Source: Hormoscilla sp. GUM202
GTDB taxonomy: Bacteria > Cyanobacteriota > Cyanobacteriia > Cyanobacteriales > Desertifilaceae
DNA: 64,000 nt
Assembly (NCBI GenBank): GCA_005518205.2
Contig: RFFC02000014.1
Span: 66,572 to 130,571, forward strand
Direction: 5' to 3'
Both the position numbers and the translations under genes were made by a program. The notes beneath the pieces are model-generated. The model saw nothing but the letters and a program-made list of their open reading frames with translations, did not search any database and was not told where the DNA came from. This document shows, in pieces, positions 1 through 8,371 of this stretch. How positions within the stretch are numbered: position 1 is the first letter of the stretch; each line of letters begins with the position of its first letter.

Positions 1-214
1 ATTCGGGTTCGCCCTGCGGTGGTGCCACTGGTGCTTTCGATAAAAAAAGGGCAATCTCTGGACTGACGTATTGAAGCAACTGCCCACGGACTGTAGCTTC
101 GAGTCCTGAGAGTGTTTTCAATTGCTCTGGAACAGTCCCTTGGGCCTCCTCATACAACAAGGCGGCTATTCCCAAAGCATAGGTTTTAATTTGAGCTAAA
201 TTTTCAGGATTCAT
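1..214 (-). pseudogene. ISKra4-family transposase, N-terminal end, runs off the window
   Basis: The minus strand starts with ATG at 214 and reads MNPENLAQIKTYALGIAALL, then continues through LLQYVSPEIALFLSKAPVAP to the window edge. This is the usual N-terminus of ISKra4-family DDE transposases. The rest lies outside the window, so I cannot say whether the copy is complete. The first 50 codons and the 5' flank are identical to the copy at 22119-22366. A 25-base terminal inverted repeat ending GGGATGCACCC follows at 288-312. Confidence 0.8.
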
Positions 215-312
215 AGTTTTAGAGGGAGCGTTTACCGACTGTCTCAGCTTAACACCATCTCGGAACCCGTTCGACTAAGCATTTCTACTCATTGCGAAAC
301 TGGGATGCACCC
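65..312. repeat. 248-bp direct repeat shared with 22119-22366 (ISKra4 end)
   Basis: By eye this stretch matches 22119-22366 base for base over 248 bp, including the ISKra4 start codon region and terminal repeat. Identity ends at the terminal GCACCC, as expected for two copies of one IS in different sites. Confidence 0.85.
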
Positions 313-319
313 CATTTAA

Positions 320-719
320 CGGAACCAGTACCATTGGTCTGGGTCGAGCTGAGAGTCGCCTCTCAACCCTCCCATGTCGCCTCTCAACCCTCCCATTCGG
401 GACCGGACTTACAATTTTCACTGCATCCGGCTACTGGTTGATAAGCCCTTGTCATGGGTAGCCCTAGCAGGATTACTCCTACTTGGCCTTATCTCATGAA
501 ATTTCACCCCTCTTAGGTTGCCAGTTCTCCTACATTTAAATCCTTGCTTCAGGCTCCGGGAACCCTACGCTACGGCAGATGTCGCGCAGCAGTATTAAGG
601 ATTGGTGTTCCCCCCGTACTTGGGGAGGAGGGTTTGGACCTCCATGATACCAAAATTACTGGCTAATGGAACCAGTCAGGTGTTCGCTGGTTCTCAGCTT
701 ATACCTGAACGTCTCGCAC
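320..719 (-). mobile_element. ORF-less group II intron remnant
   Basis: Read on the minus strand, the element begins GTGCGAGACG at 719, matching the 5' GTGCG of the full intron at 41123. It carries the conserved ATTTAAATGTAGG block and ends with a domain V-like hairpin (AGCCGGATGCAGTGAAAATT near 390-430) and a domain VI-like stem. There is no room for a reverse transcriptase. A palindromic repeat (CTCCGGGAACCCTACGCTAC) sits inside, near 552. It is closely related to the remnants at 33.3-34.5 kb and 37.9-38.8 kb, so any splicing or movement would need a protein supplied in trans. Confidence 0.65.
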
Positions 720-730
720 TGAACTATTTC

Positions 731-1046
731 TAACTCAAGTTGCTACCTATAAAAATTTCCACGTCCGAAACAGCCATTTTTGGCAATTGAATCCACCAAA
801 ATGCCATTTTGGGGTAAATTACAAGGCGATATGGGATGATTTTGGTTGATCTTGACCTTGATTTTCTATAGGTAACCTAAGTTGCTACCTACATAACCCC
901 AACACCAAAATTAGCCAAAATTAGCCTTTAGAGCCTTGTGATTTACTCCAAAATGGCATTTTTGTGGATATATTTGCCAAAAATGGCTGTCTGAGAGGTC
1001 GGAATTTTTATAGGTAGCAACTTGAGTTAGGTAGCAACTTAGGTTA
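731..1046. repeat. Large imperfect inverted repeat
   Basis: The left arm starts TAACTCAAGTTGCTACCTAT at 731. The right arm ends ATAGGTAGCAACTTGAGTTA at 1029. The arms match imperfectly for about 100 bp and share the blocks CAGCCATTTTTGGCA and AATGCCATTTTGG. A second, nested pair is AACCTAAGTTGCTACC (874) and GGTAGCAACTTAGGTT (1031). The short open frame across it is a by-product of the repeat. It could be a MITE or a fold-back element. Confidence 0.7.
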
Positions 1047-1097
1047 TTTCTATCCTCCCAGCCATCCACCCAGATGCCATTTTTCATAATTTTTTCT

Positions 1098-1661
1098 TTA
1101 TATTTCAGTTTTTGACGATCGCTCAAGATTTGTGAAGTTTTGTGTTGCCGGTGTCAAGCTAGCCCCCAAAACTTGGCCCACCCAGGCTTCAAAAGCCCGG
1201 AGAGGGGCAGTCCGCGCCACGTCACCGGGGTGAACCATCGGTTCTACCAGAATGGTAAACATGCCCAGGCGATTGCCAGCCAGAACATCAGTAAACAGGC
1301 GATCGCCCACCATTGCTACTTTGTTCACCGGCAGTTCCATAGCCGAGACAGCGCGTCTTAACTTCCGCCGGGACGGTTTACCAGCCCCCATGAGGTAAGG
1401 CAAATTCAGGTCCGTAGCAATTCTCTGAATACGATATCGATTCAGATTATTGCTGACCATCCACAGCGACACTACCTGTTTAATCTGTTCCACCCACTGA
1501 CGTAGTTCTGCCGAAGCCTGAGGTATCTGCAGGGGAACAAGGGTTTCATCCACGTCCAACACCAACCCTTTGAGGTTGTATTTTTGCATAATTTCTGGTG
1601 TCAGATGTATAATTGACCTGCCCAGAACTAGGTCTGGCTGTAAGAGTTGATTCCAGGACAT
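1098..1661 (-). CDS. yqeG: YqeG family HAD IIIA-type phosphatase
   Basis: This is a HAD-superfamily phosphatase of the YqeG type, found in nearly all cyanobacteria; its substrate is unknown. The nucleophile motif is in GLVLDVDETLVPL, and the C-terminal acidic motif is MVGDRLFTDVLAGNRLGMFT. The open frame extends upstream to 1796. I chose the ATG at 1661 because the family normally starts MSWN.LLQPDLVLG, and the 45 upstream residues look unlike coding sequence. It is the last gene of the minus-strand run mltG, DUF3727, ruvX. Confidence 0.88.
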   Translation of the reverse strand: MSWNQLLQPDLVLGRSIIHLTPEIMQKYNLKGLVLDVDETLVPLQIPQASAELRQWVEQIKQVVSLWMVSNNLNRYRIQRIATDLNLPYLMGAGKPSRRKLRRAVSAMELPVNKVAMVGDRLFTDVLAGNRLGMFTILVEPMVHPGDVARTAPLRAFEAWVGQVLGASLTPATQNFTNLERSSKTEI

Positions 1662-1833
1662 GGCAGTCATTGTCTGTTTACGACTGTTGACATGGTAAGC
1701 AGGTAAGCACAAATAAACCAATGATGTCAAAGAAATGTCAAATAGCTGAATCTCTTTCTGGAATGGGCTTTCAGCCAACTTGACAAAACTTGACAATTGA
1801 CTTTAATTATGCACACCTACTTACTGTGAGGCA

Positions 1834-2925
1834 TTAGCGAGAGAATAGTGAGTTCTCTACGGTAGCGATCGCCGCGTTATGTTCTGCCAGGGTGCGGCTG
1901 AAGATATGGGTACCATTATAGCGGGCGACAAAAAACAGATAATCTGTTTCTTCTGGGTATAGAGTCGCCTTTAAGCTAGCCACTCCCGGACTAGCGATCG
2001 GGGTCGGCGGCAAGCCGCGATTGAGATAAGTATTATAAGGGGAAGCGGTGCTTACCTGCTGGTAAGTTAAAGGTCGATCGCGAGTCTGCTTGATGCCCAA
2101 CCCGTATTCTACAGTCGGATCTGCTTCCAGTCTCATGCCCAGCTGCAGTCGCTGGGTAAACACCCCAGCAATTAGAGCGCGTTCCGAACTGACTACGGCT
2201 TCTTTTTCCACAATGCTAGCTAAAGTCACCCACTCGGACAAACTCATAGAAGTATTTTGTTGAGCTTGTTGATAAACTGGCAGTGCCACCCGCTCAAACT
2301 CTCCGATCATCTGTCGGACGACCGAGTCCGGAGTAATGGCATCTTTCGGCATCAGGTAACTGTCGGGATAGAGAAAGCCTTCGGTGTGAGGCAAGTTAGG
2401 GGGAAGCCAAGGATATTCACTGCTCCAGTTCTGACGAGTAGCTGCTACAAAGGCCTCCGCACTGAAAAAGCCCTGGGCTTCAAAGTAGGACGCCATCTGT
2501 TTAATATTCCATCCTTCGGGAATCGTGTACCTCGTCTGGACCACCTTTCCGAGCCAAAGAAGCTCCGCGATTTCTGCCATGGACTGAGTCGGCGACAATT
2601 GGTAGACCCCTGCTTGAAAATCACCCTCATCCGTTTGCAGCCTCAACCAACGGTACCACAGGTCCCAAGCTTTAGCCGAACGTATCAATCCTACCGCCTC
2701 TAAATTTTCGCCAATCTCCTGACTGGTAGTTCCCAGGGGAATTTCCACTTGCACCCCGGCGGCGGCAGTTTCCGACCTCGCAGACGATACTGGAGAGGCC
2801 GCCCAACTCCACCAAGCCCAACCTTGCCAGCCGCAGATTCCCAGTACTACTGGGAACAGTAGCAGATAGAACGACCATTTGGAGATGCGTGAAACAACTT
2901 CCATTTTTATCCTTAATCTTGTCAA
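1834..2925 (-). CDS. mltG: Endolytic transglycosylase MltG
   Basis: MltG cuts nascent glycan strands at the cytoplasmic membrane and so terminates peptidoglycan elongation. The 363 residues fit the family (YceG-like). A membrane anchor is visible at about residues 16-38 (WSFYLLLFPVVLGI). The catalytic-glutamate motif ASIVEKEA lies at 236-243. The family motifs GFLYPDSY and NTYLNRGLPPTPI are also present. The next gene upstream is DUF3727, about 50 bp away, and ruvX follows, a common cyanobacterial order. An alternative start is the ATG eight codons in. Confidence 0.93.
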   Translation of the reverse strand: MTRLRIKMEVVSRISKWSFYLLLFPVVLGICGWQGWAWWSWAASPVSSARSETAAAGVQVEIPLGTTSQEIGENLEAVGLIRSAKAWDLWYRWLRLQTDEGDFQAGVYQLSPTQSMAEIAELLWLGKVVQTRYTIPEGWNIKQMASYFEAQGFFSAEAFVAATRQNWSSEYPWLPPNLPHTEGFLYPDSYLMPKDAITPDSVVRQMIGEFERVALPVYQQAQQNTSMSLSEWVTLASIVEKEAVVSSERALIAGVFTQRLQLGMRLEADPTVEYGLGIKQTRDRPLTYQQVSTASPYNTYLNRGLPPTPIASPGVASLKATLYPEETDYLFFVARYNGTHIFSRTLAEHNAAIATVENSLFSR

Positions 2926-2974
2926 CTATTACAAAGGAGGCACCTGGCCCGCGAATCTTTGCCGATTATAATTG

Positions 2975-3529
2975 CTATTGGGTTCCAGACAGAGCCTTAA
3001 ATAGCTGTTCTTCTATCTTTGGTAGCAGCGGCTCAATGCGGGACAACTCTTCTGGTGATAGCAATTCCGGACCCCCTGCATCATTCATCCTCGCTAGGAG
3101 CAATAGGGGGTCTAGAGGCGCATATACATCGTATTCCTGTTGTTCATAACAGAAGCTAGCCAAGTGCATAAGTTCTTCGGACTCTGGGTCTAGTTCCTCT
3201 TCCACCCGGCTCAACTCAGGCAGTTCACCTGCAACGGTCAACATCACAGCTGTCCGCTGGAGGGTGAGGTTTTTCTCTGCCAGGACGGCTTTAGCCAGGT
3301 CAAACATTTCGGAGGCAATTTCCACCGACGAGTCTACGGGTATCGGTTCGTCAGCATCTTCATCTAATGGCCAAACGAAAATCTCCACAGGTGAGTCAAC
3401 GGGTAGGAGTACAACGTATTGAGTGTCATTTGCCTCCAAGGAATACTCCAGGTAACAGGTGAGCTTTCGTCCTGCTACATCTGTCTTAGTAACCGTTGGA
3501 GTCTCTATATCGATGTTTTCTTCGTCCAT
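2975..3529 (-). CDS. DUF3727 domain-containing protein
   Basis: A 184-residue acidic protein conserved in cyanobacteria, commonly lying between ruvX and mltG as it does here. The N-terminal half resembles DUF1292-like beta modules (LTCYLEYSLEANDTQYVVLLP). The C-terminal half ends in a conserved helix-rich tail (LSPEELSRIEPLLPKIEEQL). No signal peptide or membrane segment is visible, so it is probably soluble. Its function is unknown. It starts 19 bp after the ruvX stop, suggesting a shared transcript. Confidence 0.85.
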   Translation of the reverse strand: MDEENIDIETPTVTKTDVAGRKLTCYLEYSLEANDTQYVVLLPVDSPVEIFVWPLDEDADEPIPVDSSVEIASEMFDLAKAVLAEKNLTLQRTAVMLTVAGELPELSRVEEELDPESEELMHLASFCYEQQEYDVYAPLDPLLLLARMNDAGGPELLSPEELSRIEPLLPKIEEQLFKALSGTQ

Positions 3530-3547
3530 CCAGTTAACTCTCCTTAT

Positions 3548-4042
3548 TCACACTTGGCTTAATTTCAAATTCCCTTGCTTTCGCCCGGCAGCGTAGCGTG
3601 TAGCGTGTGAGTCCAACCATTGCTGCAAAATCAGGCAAGCTGCCTTGCGATCGATTAATTCCTTGTGGCGAGAGGGGGAAAGCTTTTGGTCAATTAATAG
3701 CTGTTCTGCTTCCACGGAAGTCAGTCGTTCGTCAACATATTCTACTGGCAACTGCAGGGCCGCGCCCAGGGATCGGGCTTCTTTTTGCACAAGTCTGGCT
3801 TGATAACCCAAGCTGCCTTTCATAGTATAGGGTAAACCGATTACTAGAACTTGAACTTGGCGTTCTACGACTAGTTCTCGCAGGGATGCCACTACTTGCG
3901 TTCGGGCCGCAGACGGCCCGAAAAATCTGGAAGTGCGTGAGATAGTTGTCAGTCCAGTGGCTATCAATCCCGTGCCATCACAACCAGCTACTCCAATTCG
4001 CTTTTTGCCGATATCTAAACCCAATGCTGAAATTATCACCAT
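3548..4042 (-). CDS. ruvX: Holliday junction resolvase RuvX / YqgF nuclease
   Basis: A 164-residue RNase H-fold nuclease of the YqgF/RuvX family, linked to Holliday junction resolution and rRNA processing. Family motifs: LGLDIGKKRIGVAG (first Asp), VEYVDERLTSVEA, and DRKAACLILQQWL near the end. A short in-frame palindromic repeat (plus-strand GGGCCGCAGACGGCCCGAAA at 3905-3924) has added the residues FFGPSAAR after TTISRTSR. The 5' end lies inside a tandem duplication, and a second, dead 5' copy sits immediately upstream. Confidence 0.92.
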   Translation of the reverse strand: MVIISALGLDIGKKRIGVAGCDGTGLIATGLTTISRTSRFFGPSAARTQVVASLRELVVERQVQVLVIGLPYTMKGSLGYQARLVQKEARSLGAALQLPVEYVDERLTSVEAEQLLIDQKLSPSRHKELIDRKAACLILQQWLDSHATRYAAGRKQGNLKLSQV

Positions 4043-4463
4043 AGTTTTCCGTCCAAGCTATTGCTGTTCCTCTGGTAACTGAGGGAAATCGGAGTACCCA
4101 TAAAAGCCATTATTAGTTGCTTCCTCCTTAAATAAATACCGATTACTAGAACTTGAACTTGGCGTTCTACGACTAGTTCTCGCAGGGAGGCCACTACTTG
4201 CGATTGCGCAGCGTGCGCGCAGCGCGTTCGGGCCGCAGACGGCCCGAAAAATCTGGAAGTGCGTGAGATAGTTGTCAGTCCAGTGGCTATCAATCCCGTG
4301 CCATCACAACCAGCTACTCCAATTCGCTTTTTGCCGATATCTAAACCCAATGCTGAAATTATCACCATAGTTTTCCGTCCAAGCTATTGCTGTTCCTCTG
4401 GTAACTGAGGGAAATCGGAGTATCCATAAAAGCCATTATTAGTTGCTTCCTCCTTAAATAAAT
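3837..4463. repeat. Tandem duplication of the ruvX/GNAT junction
   Basis: Copy A spans 3837-4137 and copy B 4139-4463. Both run from CCGATTACTAGAACTTG to CCTTAAATAAAT. They differ by only two point changes seen by eye and one 24-bp block, present only in copy B at 4203-4226. The near identity means the duplication is recent. Confidence 0.9.
4036..4368 (-). pseudogene. Duplicated 5' fragment of ruvX
   Basis: The first 76 or so codons repeat the intact ruvX start (MVIISALGLDIGKKRIG) and then run into a duplicated 3' end of the GNAT gene in a wrong frame. The nuclease is truncated after VQVLVIG, so no activity is expected. Compared with the intact copy it carries an extra 24 bases (4203-4226) that add eight residues, RCAHAAQS. 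It is the by-product of the tandem duplication. Confidence 0.85.
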
Positions 4464-5583
4464 CTGGATCTGCATCAGCTGACAGCTGGCGAACAGAAGA
4501 CCAGGATCGCTGGCCTAGTGGGACCGGTTTAGCTGGCTGGAGTCCTTGGATTAGCTGGAGATTTTCTAATGATACGGCTAGCTTGGACTCTCGGAGTTTG
4601 TGCCAGACTGAACGAGACATTAGCAGGGTGTGTTTTATCCGACTAGCACCCAGCCTTTCGAGATACTCTTCCCGTTCTGGCTGATAGTCAACAGATGTTA
4701 GCTGCAAGGATTGGTTTGGGAAATCCTGGGTAATGCGTGCCATCTGGGACATGAGTTCTGGGTACAGCCAAGTGTAGGCTGGGTGTACGGTCAGGTCGGC
4801 GACGTGAGGGCACTGGCCATCTGCGGCGACGCGCAGCTGAAAATAGCCGATCGCCGCTTGGCGCTGGGTTTCAAATACATAACCGCTGACTACTTCAGTA
4901 TGACCGATCCACTGCTGCAATGCTTGTATGAAAGAGGTTAAGAGGCTAGTCTTGAAGTCATCGATGTGGCGATCGAATACTTGACGCACTAGGGGCGGCA
5001 TGGCCACGGTATCCAGCTGGTAAAGGGGCTGGGCATCTGCGTTACTGACTGGTAGTAGATTGGGCAAAGCTGGTTCCCGAGAGGCTAATGCAGCTAGTAT
5101 TGCTGGTGGCAGTTCCCAGTAGGTCATCTGTGCCAGGGGTTGAAAGCCATTTTGCCGATAGAGGGCGATCGCATCTGTATGAGTTACATCTACTTCCAGC
5201 AACCAGGTGCGTGCTTCTCTGACTGCTTGCAAGCAGTGACGCAGGAGTTGAGAACCGATGACATACCTGGAAGCTGCGGCGTCTACCACCACCTGTTCCA
5301 CCCGCCATGTACTGCGCGTGCGGTTAAATGGGGAGATTTGAATCATGCCCAGGACTTGGTTATCCTGCTGTGCCACGTAAGCGCAAAATAGGTACTGCCA
5401 GGGGTTGGGAAACAGGCTCAATATTTTTAACAGACCGTACCAACGTCCCATCTGTCGGATTAAGGTATCGTTGCGGTCACTAGCAACTGTAGGCGCTGCT
5501 AACAGCTGCGCGATCGCCTCTAGGTCACGGTGAGTCAAGTTGCGGATTGTTGCTGTGGTATTTTCCGGGAAGAAAGGAGTCAT
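4384..5583 (-). CDS. GNAT family N-acetyltransferase (399 aa)
   Basis: A long cyanobacterial GNAT protein. The N-terminal 150 residues form the recognisable acetyltransferase domain: RDLEAIAQLLAAP near the start, VEQVVVDAAASRYVIGSQLL as the acetyl-CoA-binding strand and loop, and ALYRQNGFQPL near its end. The C-terminal half (VFETQRQAAIGYFQLRVAAD onward) looks like a second, degenerate GNAT-like fold. The substrate is unknown. It lies between ruvX and the F420-ligase-like gene on the same strand. Its last 80 bases are duplicated at 4043-4137. Confidence 0.85.
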   Translation of the reverse strand: MTPFFPENTTATIRNLTHRDLEAIAQLLAAPTVASDRNDTLIRQMGRWYGLLKILSLFPNPWQYLFCAYVAQQDNQVLGMIQISPFNRTRSTWRVEQVVVDAAASRYVIGSQLLRHCLQAVREARTWLLEVDVTHTDAIALYRQNGFQPLAQMTYWELPPAILAALASREPALPNLLPVSNADAQPLYQLDTVAMPPLVRQVFDRHIDDFKTSLLTSFIQALQQWIGHTEVVSGYVFETQRQAAIGYFQLRVAADGQCPHVADLTVHPAYTWLYPELMSQMARITQDFPNQSLQLTSVDYQPEREEYLERLGASRIKHTLLMSRSVWHKLRESKLAVSLENLQLIQGLQPAKPVPLGQRSWSSVRQLSADADPDLFKEEATNNGFYGYSDFPQLPEEQQ

Positions 5584-5630
5584 CTTGGGTGGGGCATCTG
5601 TTGGAGTTTCTCTTGTAACCAGCCGAATAG

Positions 5631-6791
5631 CTAGCTATTCGCCGCAATCAGGACTACCGGCGTCTGCTCGTCAGCATTCCCAGCTGGATTGCCGATCAAA
5701 GCTTGCTCTAATAAGGAGGTGTCTAGTCCGGGGGTTGCTGCCAATATCTTAACTGCTTTTAAGTCGTTCACGTCTACGATCGCCGCTGACAATCCTGTCT
5801 CTTGTTTGATTTGGGCCACTACCTGTTGGGGATTTTCCGGCCCCAGGACGATAAACTGGTCGTAGGGGGGCAGGGTGCCCGTTACGTCATCGATCAGTCT
5901 GGCTTGCTCTCCCGCTAGCTGGTAGAATACTCCTGGCTTGCGCAATACTGCTTTGGCGATCGCCCCAATGAGAAAGGCCAGCACTACCCGCACTGGTCCC
6001 ACTAGATCCACTAAGGTTTGCATGCCGCCAGCGGTTGCCAAGCTGGAGGTGGGCATAAAGTAATAGCATATCCGTTTTGCTGCCCATCCGGGCTTTACCG
6101 TACTGGGATGACGATATCTGCCCTGCATCAGGGCTACCGGGGTTTCCCCGATCGCTACTATATCCCCTGCTTTGGCGTGAGGCAGAACATAACTCTTTAC
6201 CACATCTACTGGATTATCCAGTTCCGTGAGCAGGTGAGTCCGGATCGGCAATACTTCTGCCCCCTTGACTTTTATTTTTTTGGGTGCTATACTCCTATCT
6301 GGATATTGCAAGGGATGAATTATATGGCGGACCTTGTCAATTCTGCCTTCCGGGCCATAGGTGATATAGTGAATCTTAATCCAGGCTGTTTGCAGGTGAC
6401 TGAGATTGTCCCCTGCGATCTCCACTGAGACTTGAATTTTGGTTTTCTTGCCAACCTTGACGATGTACGCATCCCAGTAACCGTCCTCTCTAGCAGGGAC
6501 ATCGGAGTGCATGGAAATCACCTTCGAGTTGCAACTGACGCTTTCTAGAGAGGATGCCGACAACAGCTTTATTTCTGCCCAGACTTCTGGCAACATGATC
6601 TCTAGCGCCTCGGTCCGGTTGATGAATTCTAGCTCCCCTGTCAGCTGATAGTGCTGCGGTGACGGCATGTCTAGTTTCCAGTTTCCCGCAGTCAACTCCA
6701 GGTTATTTCCCGGGCGACGCCGATACTGTAATTCTAGCCCTAGGGCGATTAACAGCGCCGCTACTCCTACGATAATAATTTCTACGTTCAC
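5631..6791 (-). CDS. F420-0:gamma-glutamyl ligase-like membrane protein
   Basis: A 386-residue protein with an N-terminal membrane anchor (EIIIVGVAALLIALGLELQY). A beta-rich region follows, then a C-terminal part resembling CofE-type F420-0:gamma-glutamyl ligases (HAKAGDIVAIGETPVALMQG; YDQFIVLGPENPQQVV). Cyanobacteria of this kind are not expected to use F420 in the classical way, so the true substrate is uncertain. It is the first gene of the minus-strand run ending in yqeG; the GNAT gene starts 47 bp downstream. Confidence 0.75.
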   Translation of the reverse strand: MNVEIIIVGVAALLIALGLELQYRRRPGNNLELTAGNWKLDMPSPQHYQLTGELEFINRTEALEIMLPEVWAEIKLLSASSLESVSCNSKVISMHSDVPAREDGYWDAYIVKVGKKTKIQVSVEIAGDNLSHLQTAWIKIHYITYGPEGRIDKVRHIIHPLQYPDRSIAPKKIKVKGAEVLPIRTHLLTELDNPVDVVKSYVLPHAKAGDIVAIGETPVALMQGRYRHPSTVKPGWAAKRICYYFMPTSSLATAGGMQTLVDLVGPVRVVLAFLIGAIAKAVLRKPGVFYQLAGEQARLIDDVTGTLPPYDQFIVLGPENPQQVVAQIKQETGLSAAIVDVNDLKAVKILAATPGLDTSLLEQALIGNPAGNADEQTPVVLIAANS

Positions 6792-7338
6792 TATATATCT
6801 GACTAATTATGATGAAATTCTCCTGTATTGTGCCATGCTCTCCACCTCATCCGATATATCATATTAAACATAACTTAACAAAAGCCGCCCGAACCCGTTC
6901 CCAGGCGGAGCGGTGGGAACGAGGGGTCCGGCTACTAGAACTTAGCCCACGCTCCTATCGTTTCCAGAGACTTTCGTTTCCCGAGACACTCACCCATGTC
7001 GGAGCGCTCGTAGTGGGCTGACTCTTCGCTATAGTCTAGTATCTCTTTAAACTTCCGCGATTGCTCGTGGAAACGACCCACCCATGTCGTTCGCCGCAGG
7101 CAACGACATGGGTGGGTGGATCGGTAAACGAAAGGGTGCTCCTGGACGCGACCCCCTCCTCGCAGCGGAAGGGGCCCTCCGCGTGCAGGGGCTAGATTGC
7201 ATGCATTATCGTTGCACCCTTTTCCATTTGCAAATCCACGTGCAAAAGTGAGATGCTCCCGATCTAGCCTGGCCTTAGCCAGACTTGCCTGGGTGAATTG
7301 CTAATTTTGAATTGCTAATTGCACGAACAATTAACAAT
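6792..7338. other. Intergenic region rich in palindromic repeats
   Basis: I see no gene here. A CGTTCCCAGGCGGAGCGGTG palindrome lies near 6897-6925. A perfect 16-bp stem, ACCCACCCATGTCGTT at 7076-7091 and its complement at 7102-7117 around a 10-base loop, is the best-formed member of a family repeated at 34, 46 and 58 kb. The end near 7300 holds TTGAATTGCTAATTG repeats. Confidence 0.7.
7076..7117. repeat. Palindrome of the ACCCACCCATGTCGTT family
   Basis: Perfect inverted repeat with 16-bp arms and a 10-base loop. Related palindromes lie at 34067-34110, 46168-46211, 58741-58782 and 58796-58838, several flanked by CGTTTCCAGAGAC or its complement. Confidence 0.85.
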
Positions 7339-8163
7339 TCAATCGACTCGTTCTAGTTGCCAGAGGATTTGATAGCCTTCCCGTCGGACTCGGGAGACTA
7401 CCCAGTTACGCCACACCCAGCGATCGCCCCGACTGGTGACTGCACTGGCGTTGATATCCATGAAGTCGGCGAGTTCGGAACTGGCGATCAGGTAGCCTTT
7501 GCTGGCTATTTCATCGGCTATTTGCAAGGTTTCTATCAGGTTGCGTAGTTGGGCGACTCTGATTTCGCGGGGCAGGCTATCCGCTGCGGGTTCTTCAGGC
7601 ATGGGCGAGTCTTTCATGGTACGATCGAGGGGAACTTGACTGGATTCTAGTTTTGGATTGTTGCTCTCTTCTAAGGCTAAGGGGTTGGCTGCTGCTTGCT
7701 GTAGTGAGGGCTGTTGGCCACTGGCAAAGGCCCGGGCGATCGCGTCGCAGCGTTCGTTGCCTGGGTTGCCGCTGTGGCCTTTGACGTGTTTCCACTTTAC
7801 CTGCTGGCTGTTGAGCTTCGCGAGCATTTCCCAGAGGTCCTGATTTAGTACCGGTTTCCCTTGGGATGTCCTCCAGCCGTTTCTTTTCCAACTGGCTATC
7901 CAACTGGTTATCCCTTTTCTGACATATTCGCTATCGGTGTAGAGGGTGACTGGTTCCGTTTGCCCCGTGCTGGTTACCAGTCTTAAGGCCGCGATCGCAG
8001 CTTGCAGTTCCATCCGGTTGTTGGTGGTTTGCTCTTGGGCACCCCCCATTTCATGGATAGAATCATCGTTGAAGTTTACTAGGACGCCCCAGCCCCCTGG
8101 TCCTGGGTTGCCGATGCAGGCTCCATCTGTGTACAGGCTTTTGATTGTGCGTTCGTCTGACAT
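7339..8163 (-). CDS. rnhA: Ribonuclease HI with C-terminal extension
   Basis: RNase HI cleaves the RNA of RNA-DNA hybrids. The catalytic acids are visible at D13 (LYTDGACIGNPGPGGWG), E52 (NNRMELQAAI), D77 (LYTDSEY) and D140 (RCDAIARAFA), with the substrate loop KHVKGHSGNPGN. The enzyme domain ends near residue 150. A further 120 residues follow, with a linker and a conserved tail (SELADFMDINASAVTSRGDR) seen in cyanobacterial homologues. It is preceded by a repeat-rich gap and appears to be transcribed alone. Confidence 0.92.
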   Translation of the reverse strand: MSDERTIKSLYTDGACIGNPGPGGWGVLVNFNDDSIHEMGGAQEQTTNNRMELQAAIAALRLVTSTGQTEPVTLYTDSEYVRKGITSWIASWKRNGWRTSQGKPVLNQDLWEMLAKLNSQQVKWKHVKGHSGNPGNERCDAIARAFASGQQPSLQQAAANPLALEESNNPKLESSQVPLDRTMKDSPMPEEPAADSLPREIRVAQLRNLIETLQIADEIASKGYLIASSELADFMDINASAVTSRGDRWVWRNWVVSRVRREGYQILWQLERVD

Positions 8164-8344
8164 TAGCAGGTGGGGGGTATAGGGTCTCTTTCTTTACGGC
8201 CCGCCTCTGGTTCAAACCAGAGCGTTACCAGGCGGTCCCTAGGTAACGAGGCTAAAGTCGGTTAAAACCGGTTAAAACCGACTAATAACATAATGCTTAT
8301 AATTTTAGCATTTTTTGACACAATGGTATTGGCCCTACAGTGTA

Positions 8345-8371
8345 GGTAGGGTTTCCGAACGAAACCCTACC
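8345..8371. repeat. Perfect 11-bp palindrome abutting the TPR gene stop
   Basis: GGTAGGGTTTC, a 5-base loop and GAAACCCTACC. It begins at the stop codon of the TPR gene at 8372, whose last repeat is cut off here. It may act as a transcription terminator stem, but no clear T-tract follows. Confidence 0.7.

Noticed and set aside
911-1126. Open frame of 71 codons on the minus strand
   Set aside because: It lies in the right arm of the large inverted repeat and overlaps the yqeG end. It has no family resemblance.
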